Shown in pieces: positions 61,303 to 64,000 of a stretch of 64,000 nt of DNA. The stretch is from positions 124,001-188,000 of the forward strand of contig NZ_JALPTH010000007.1 in NCBI RefSeq assembly GCF_023218175.1. Direction: 5' to 3'. A program made the position numbers and the translations under genes. Below the pieces are notes generated by a model. That model saw nothing but the letters and a program-made list of their open reading frames with translations, was not told the origin of the DNA and searched no databases. Source of the DNA: Streptomyces lichenis. Its GTDB lineage: Bacteria > Actinomycetota > Actinomycetes > Streptomycetales > Streptomycetaceae. Each line of letters opens with the position of its first letter. The stretch's first letter is position 1.

Positions 61303-62166
61303 ATGACGACGGCGGCGACGGCCTTGCGGCACACGACGGCGATCACCGACAGCGGCATCGCCGACCTGCCTCAGGTGGCCGATCCCAAGCGGATCGCCCC
61401 GAGGGACGCCCGCGCCCTGTCGAAGCTGTTCTTCGAACAGCTGGCGGTGCTCGAAGAGGGCACCCACGCATACCAGTACGCGCGCAACACCCTGATCGAG
61501 ATGAACATGTCCCTCGTCCGCTACGCGGCCGGCCGCTTCCGCAGCCGCGGCGACGAGATGGAGGACATCGTCCAGGTCGGCATGATCGGCCTGATCAAGG
61601 CGATCGACCGGTTCGAGCTCACCCGCGAGGTGGAGTTCACCAGCTTCGCCGTCCCCTACATCGTGGGCGAGATCAAGCGCTTCTTCCGCGACACCTCCTG
61701 GGCCGTGCACGTCCCCCGCCGCCTCCAGGAGGCCCGGGTCGAACTCGCCCGCGCCACCGAGGAGCTGCGCACCCGGCTCGGCCGCACCCCCACCGTCGCC
61801 GAGCTCTCCGCGCTGATGAGCCTGTCCGAGGACGAGGTCATCGAGGCCCGGCTCGCCTCCAACGGCTACAACTCCACCTCCCTCGACGCGGCCGTCGGCA
61901 ACGACTCCGACGAGGGCGAGGCCGCCCTCGCCGACTTCATCGGCGCCGAGGACCCGGCGATGGAACTGGTCGAGGACTTCCACGCCCTCGCCCCGCTCAT
62001 CGCCGAACTGGGCGAGCGCGACCGGCGCATCGTGCACATGCGGTTCGTCGAGGAGCTGACCCAGGCGCAGATCGGCGAGCGCCTCGGCTGCTCCCAGATG
62101 CACGTCTCCCGGCTGCTGTCCCGCACCCTGAAGCGGCTCCGCGAGGGCATGCTCACCACCGGGTGA
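61303..62166 (+). CDS. RNA polymerase sigma factor of the SigB/SigF/SigG group
   Basis: This 287-residue alternative sigma factor has region 2 (NTLIEMNMSLVRYAAGRFRS, DIVQVGMIGLIKAIDRFE, TSFAVPYIVGEIKRFFRDTS). It continues with region 3 (VPRRLQEARVELARATEELR, TPTVAELSALMSLSEDEVIE) and region 4 (LGERDRRIVHMRFVEELTQA, GERLGCSQMHVSRLLSRTLK). These are typical of streptomycete sigma factors used in stress and sporulation. GGGAGGGA lies upstream of the ATG at 61303. Members are usually held by RsbW-like anti-sigma kinases; none is adjacent here. A SpoIIE-type phosphatase is convergent. A stop-codon duplication and a terminator follow. Confidence 0.94.
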   Translation: MTTAATALRHTTAITDSGIADLPQVADPKRIAPRDARALSKLFFEQLAVLEEGTHAYQYARNTLIEMNMSLVRYAAGRFRSRGDEMEDIVQVGMIGLIKAIDRFELTREVEFTSFAVPYIVGEIKRFFRDTSWAVHVPRRLQEARVELARATEELRTRLGRTPTVAELSALMSLSEDEVIEARLASNGYNSTSLDAAVGNDSDEGEAALADFIGAEDPAMELVEDFHALAPLIAELGERDRRIVHMRFVEELTQAQIGERLGCSQMHVSRLLSRTLKRLREGMLTTG

Positions 62167-62198
62167 CAACGCCTGGTGACCGGCACCGGGTGACCGGC
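62156..62198 (+). repeat. Three stop-codon segments after the sigma-factor gene
   Basis: CCGGGTGAC, CTGGTGACCGGC and CCGGGTGACCGGC follow each other, with TGAs at 62164, 62177 and 62191. The first is the stop of the sigma-factor gene. Confidence 0.75.
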
Positions 62199-62250
62199 GC
62201 TCCACCACCGGCGGCCTGAGAGCCGCCCCGACCGGCACTCATCCCCCCCA

Positions 62251-62292
62251 CCGGGTCCGGCCCCCGCCCGCACGAGCGAGGGCCGGACCCGG
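62251..62292. terminator. Bidirectional terminator
   Basis: A perfect 13-bp stem (62251-62263 and 62280-62292, CCGGGTCCGGCCC and its complement) lies between the convergent sigma-factor and phosphatase genes. Confidence 0.88.
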
Positions 62293-62326
62293 CCGCCGTC
62301 TCCCGGGGCTCGGGCGCCCGGCCCCG

Positions 62327-64000
62327 CTACTCGACCTGGATGCCGACCACACAGGTGTCGTCGTCGGTGTCCGCCGCACTGTGCGTCAGCAGCCGGTCCA
62401 GCCGCTGCTCCAGCGACGGCGCCGACTGCCGGGCGGTGCCCATCAGCAGCTCCAGCGACTCCTGGAGCGAGGCGTCCTTCCGCTCCACCAGCCCGTCGGT
62501 GTACATCAGCAGCGTGTCCCCCGGATCCAGCCGGACCACGCCCTCCTCGTACTCCGTGTGCGCCACCGCGCCCAGCAGCATCCCCTGGATCACCGGCAGC
62601 GTGGTGGTCTCCTCACCGGTCACCAGCACCGGCGGCAGATGGCCGGCCCGGGCCCAGCGCAGCACCCGGGTGCCCGGATCGAACAGCCCGCACACCGCGG
62701 TCGCCGTCACCTGGTCCGTCAGATGGTGCGCCACGATGTTCAACCAGGTCAGCAGCTGCGCCGGTCCCGCACCGGTGACCGCGAGCCCGCGCAGCGCGTT
62801 CCGCAGCACGATCATGCTGGTGGCCGCCTTGATGCCGTGTCCGGCCACATCGCCGACGCACACCAGCACCTGCTTCGACGGCAGCACGAACGCGTCGTAC
62901 CAGTCGCCGCCCACCAGATGCTCGGTCTCGGCCGGCCGGTAGCGCACCCCCACCCGCAGCCCCGGCGCGTCCAGCGGCCCGCGCGCCGGCGGCATGATGG
63001 CGTGCTGGAGCTGGAGCGCCAGCCGGTTGCGCTCCGCCGACTCCTGCTCGGTGTGTGCCAACTGGTCCCGGGTCGCCGCCAGCGCCACCTCCGTCCAGTG
63101 CTGCGCCGAGATGTCCTGGTAGGCGCCGCGGATCATCAGCAGCCGGGCGTCCGCGTCCAGCACCGGCTCGGCGATCACCCGCACATGCCGGGTCACCCCG
63201 TCCGGCCGCTGCAGGCGGAACGCCGTCGACGCCGGACGCCGATGGCGCAGCAGCGCCCGCAGGAACCGGCCGATGGCCACCGCGTCATCCGGATGCGCGT
63301 ACGCCGGCAGCTGCTCCAACGGGATCGGCGGCGCCGTCAGCGGCAGCCCGTGCAGATGGTGCATCTGCTGGTTCCAGGTGATGTCCCCGGTCAGCACGTT
63401 CTCCTCGAACCCGCCGATCCGGCCCAGCCGCTGGGCGTGCTGCAGCAGGCTCGCCAGCCGCGCCGCCTCGTCCTCGGTACGCCAGATGAACAGCAGCGCC
63501 CCGCCGTACCGGCTCACACTGAGATCGGCCACCGCCTCCAGCGGCACCTGGTCCACCAGCGCCGTCAGCGTCATCCGCTCGGCACGGAACGGCTCACCGG
63601 TCGCGTACACCCGGGCGATGGTGTCGAACAGCTCGCTGCGGCCCGCCGACACCGGGTACGCCTCCAGGAACAGCGCCCCGCTCACCGCGGAGCGCGGCCG
63701 CCCCGCCGGATCCAGGAACCGCCGGTTGGCGTGGTGGATGCGGAAGTCCGCCAGCCGCCCCTCCGCGTCCAGATGCGGAAGCAGCAGCAGCGCCGGGTCG
63801 TACAGGCTGTCCACCACATCGACCAGCTCGGCCACGTCCTGATCCAGCGCGCTCGACGTGCCCGAGGGCCCCGCCGTGTACCGCGGCCGGTTCTCCAGGG
63901 TGTGCGCGCACAGCTCCGCCAGCGCCTCCACCTGCCGCTGGATCGCCGGCGGCTGCGGATCGAGCCGGTGCGGCCAGCAGATCTCCAGCACCCCCACGAT
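62327..64000 (-). CDS. GAF-PAS-SpoIIE/PP2C-type serine phosphatase (partial at window edge)
   Basis: The reading frame is open at base 64000, so the N-terminus is missing. The visible part (about 558 residues) starts at the end of a GAF domain (VGVLEICWPHRLDPQ then VEALAELCAHTLENR). A PAS-like region follows (WNQQMHHLHGLPLTAPPIPL, HVRVIAEPVLDADARLLMIR). The SpoIIE phosphatase domain has GLRVGVRYRPAETEHLVGGD, WYDAFVLP, VGDVAGHGIKAATSMIVLR, GLFDPGTRVLRWARAGHLPP and LLMYTDGLVERKDASLQESL. Such enzymes dephosphorylate anti-anti-sigma factors and free SigB-type sigma factors, so control of the adjacent sigma factor is a fair but unproven inference. Confidence 0.93.
   Translation of the reverse strand: MVGVLEICWPHRLDPQPPAIQRQVEALAELCAHTLENRPRYTAGPSGTSSALDQDVAELVDVVDSLYDPALLLLPHLDAEGRLADFRIHHANRRFLDPAGRPRSAVSGALFLEAYPVSAGRSELFDTIARVYATGEPFRAERMTLTALVDQVPLEAVADLSVSRYGGALLFIWRTEDEAARLASLLQHAQRLGRIGGFEENVLTGDITWNQQMHHLHGLPLTAPPIPLEQLPAYAHPDDAVAIGRFLRALLRHRRPASTAFRLQRPDGVTRHVRVIAEPVLDADARLLMIRGAYQDISAQHWTEVALAATRDQLAHTEQESAERNRLALQLQHAIMPPARGPLDAPGLRVGVRYRPAETEHLVGGDWYDAFVLPSKQVLVCVGDVAGHGIKAATSMIVLRNALRGLAVTGAGPAQLLTWLNIVAHHLTDQVTATAVCGLFDPGTRVLRWARAGHLPPVLVTGEETTTLPVIQGMLLGAVAHTEYEEGVVRLDPGDTLLMYTDGLVERKDASLQESLELLMGTARQSAPSLEQRLDRLLTHSAADTDDDTCVVGIQVE

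Overview
The window is about 74% G+C, dense with genes that overlap by 4 bp (ATGA or GTGA), and many coding regions use GTG starts. Together with a SigF/SigB-type sigma factor, a PAS/SpoIIE-type phosphatase, an RsbW-like kinase, an XRE-nSTAND1-WD40 protein, DUF6131 and many small secreted or membrane proteins, this points to a streptomycete chromosome (Streptomyces or a close relative). I see no tRNA, rRNA, insertion sequence, prophage or CRISPR array.

Layout: 1-5.1 kb is a minus-strand peptide/nickel-class ABC importer operon (substrate-binding protein, two permeases, double ATPase cut by the window edge) behind a ROK regulator (5.5-6.8 kb). 7.3-8.3 kb is a TauD dioxygenase. 8.5-11 kb is a convergent pair, a membrane-anchored sigma-like protein and a PPOX/FMN-type protein, with arrays of the heptamer GTTTCCC on both outer sides. 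11-15 kb holds a DUF4230 protein, a secreted S1 protease and small secreted or membrane proteins. 15.2-19.1 kb is a large XRE-nSTAND1-WD40 gene with an apparent frameshift in its HTH. 19-24 kb holds an NlpC/P60 protein, a pyruvate-oxidase-like ThDP enzyme and a TetR-SDR pair. 24-31 kb holds a DUF6131 peptide, an FAD monooxygenase, an RsbW-like kinase, phosphoglucomutase, a DUF72 protein and small ORFs.

31.6-35.2 kb encodes a quaternary-amine (OpuC-type) importer, with permeases and binding protein on the plus strand and the CBS-containing ATPase convergent to them. 36.1-39.9 kb is a minus-strand operon whose leader is a cobalamin riboswitch; it encodes a BtuF-BtuC-BtuD-type importer and a FhuF-like Fe-S protein, so B12 rather than siderophore is the likely substrate. 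40-43.3 kb is an operon of a quinone oxidoreductase and two acyl-CoA dehydrogenases, the first with an apparent C8 frameshift, behind a TetR-type palindrome. 43.5-48.7 kb is a second complete peptide/nickel-class ABC operon with five overlapping genes.

48.9-57.7 kb holds a small membrane protein, a phosphodiester glycosidase, an AAC(3)-like protein, an alpha/beta hydrolase, and a SWIM-SNF2 pair. 58-61 kb holds small proteins, a repeat-containing hypothetical and a methyltransferase. 61.3-64 kb holds the SigF-type sigma factor convergent with a PAS-SpoIIE phosphatase that runs off the edge.

Two signals not explained by gene content stand out. Short imperfect direct duplications repeatedly span stop or start codons (eight stop sites and several start sites). 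GTTTCCC heptamers are clustered in two upstream regions and in one coding linker.
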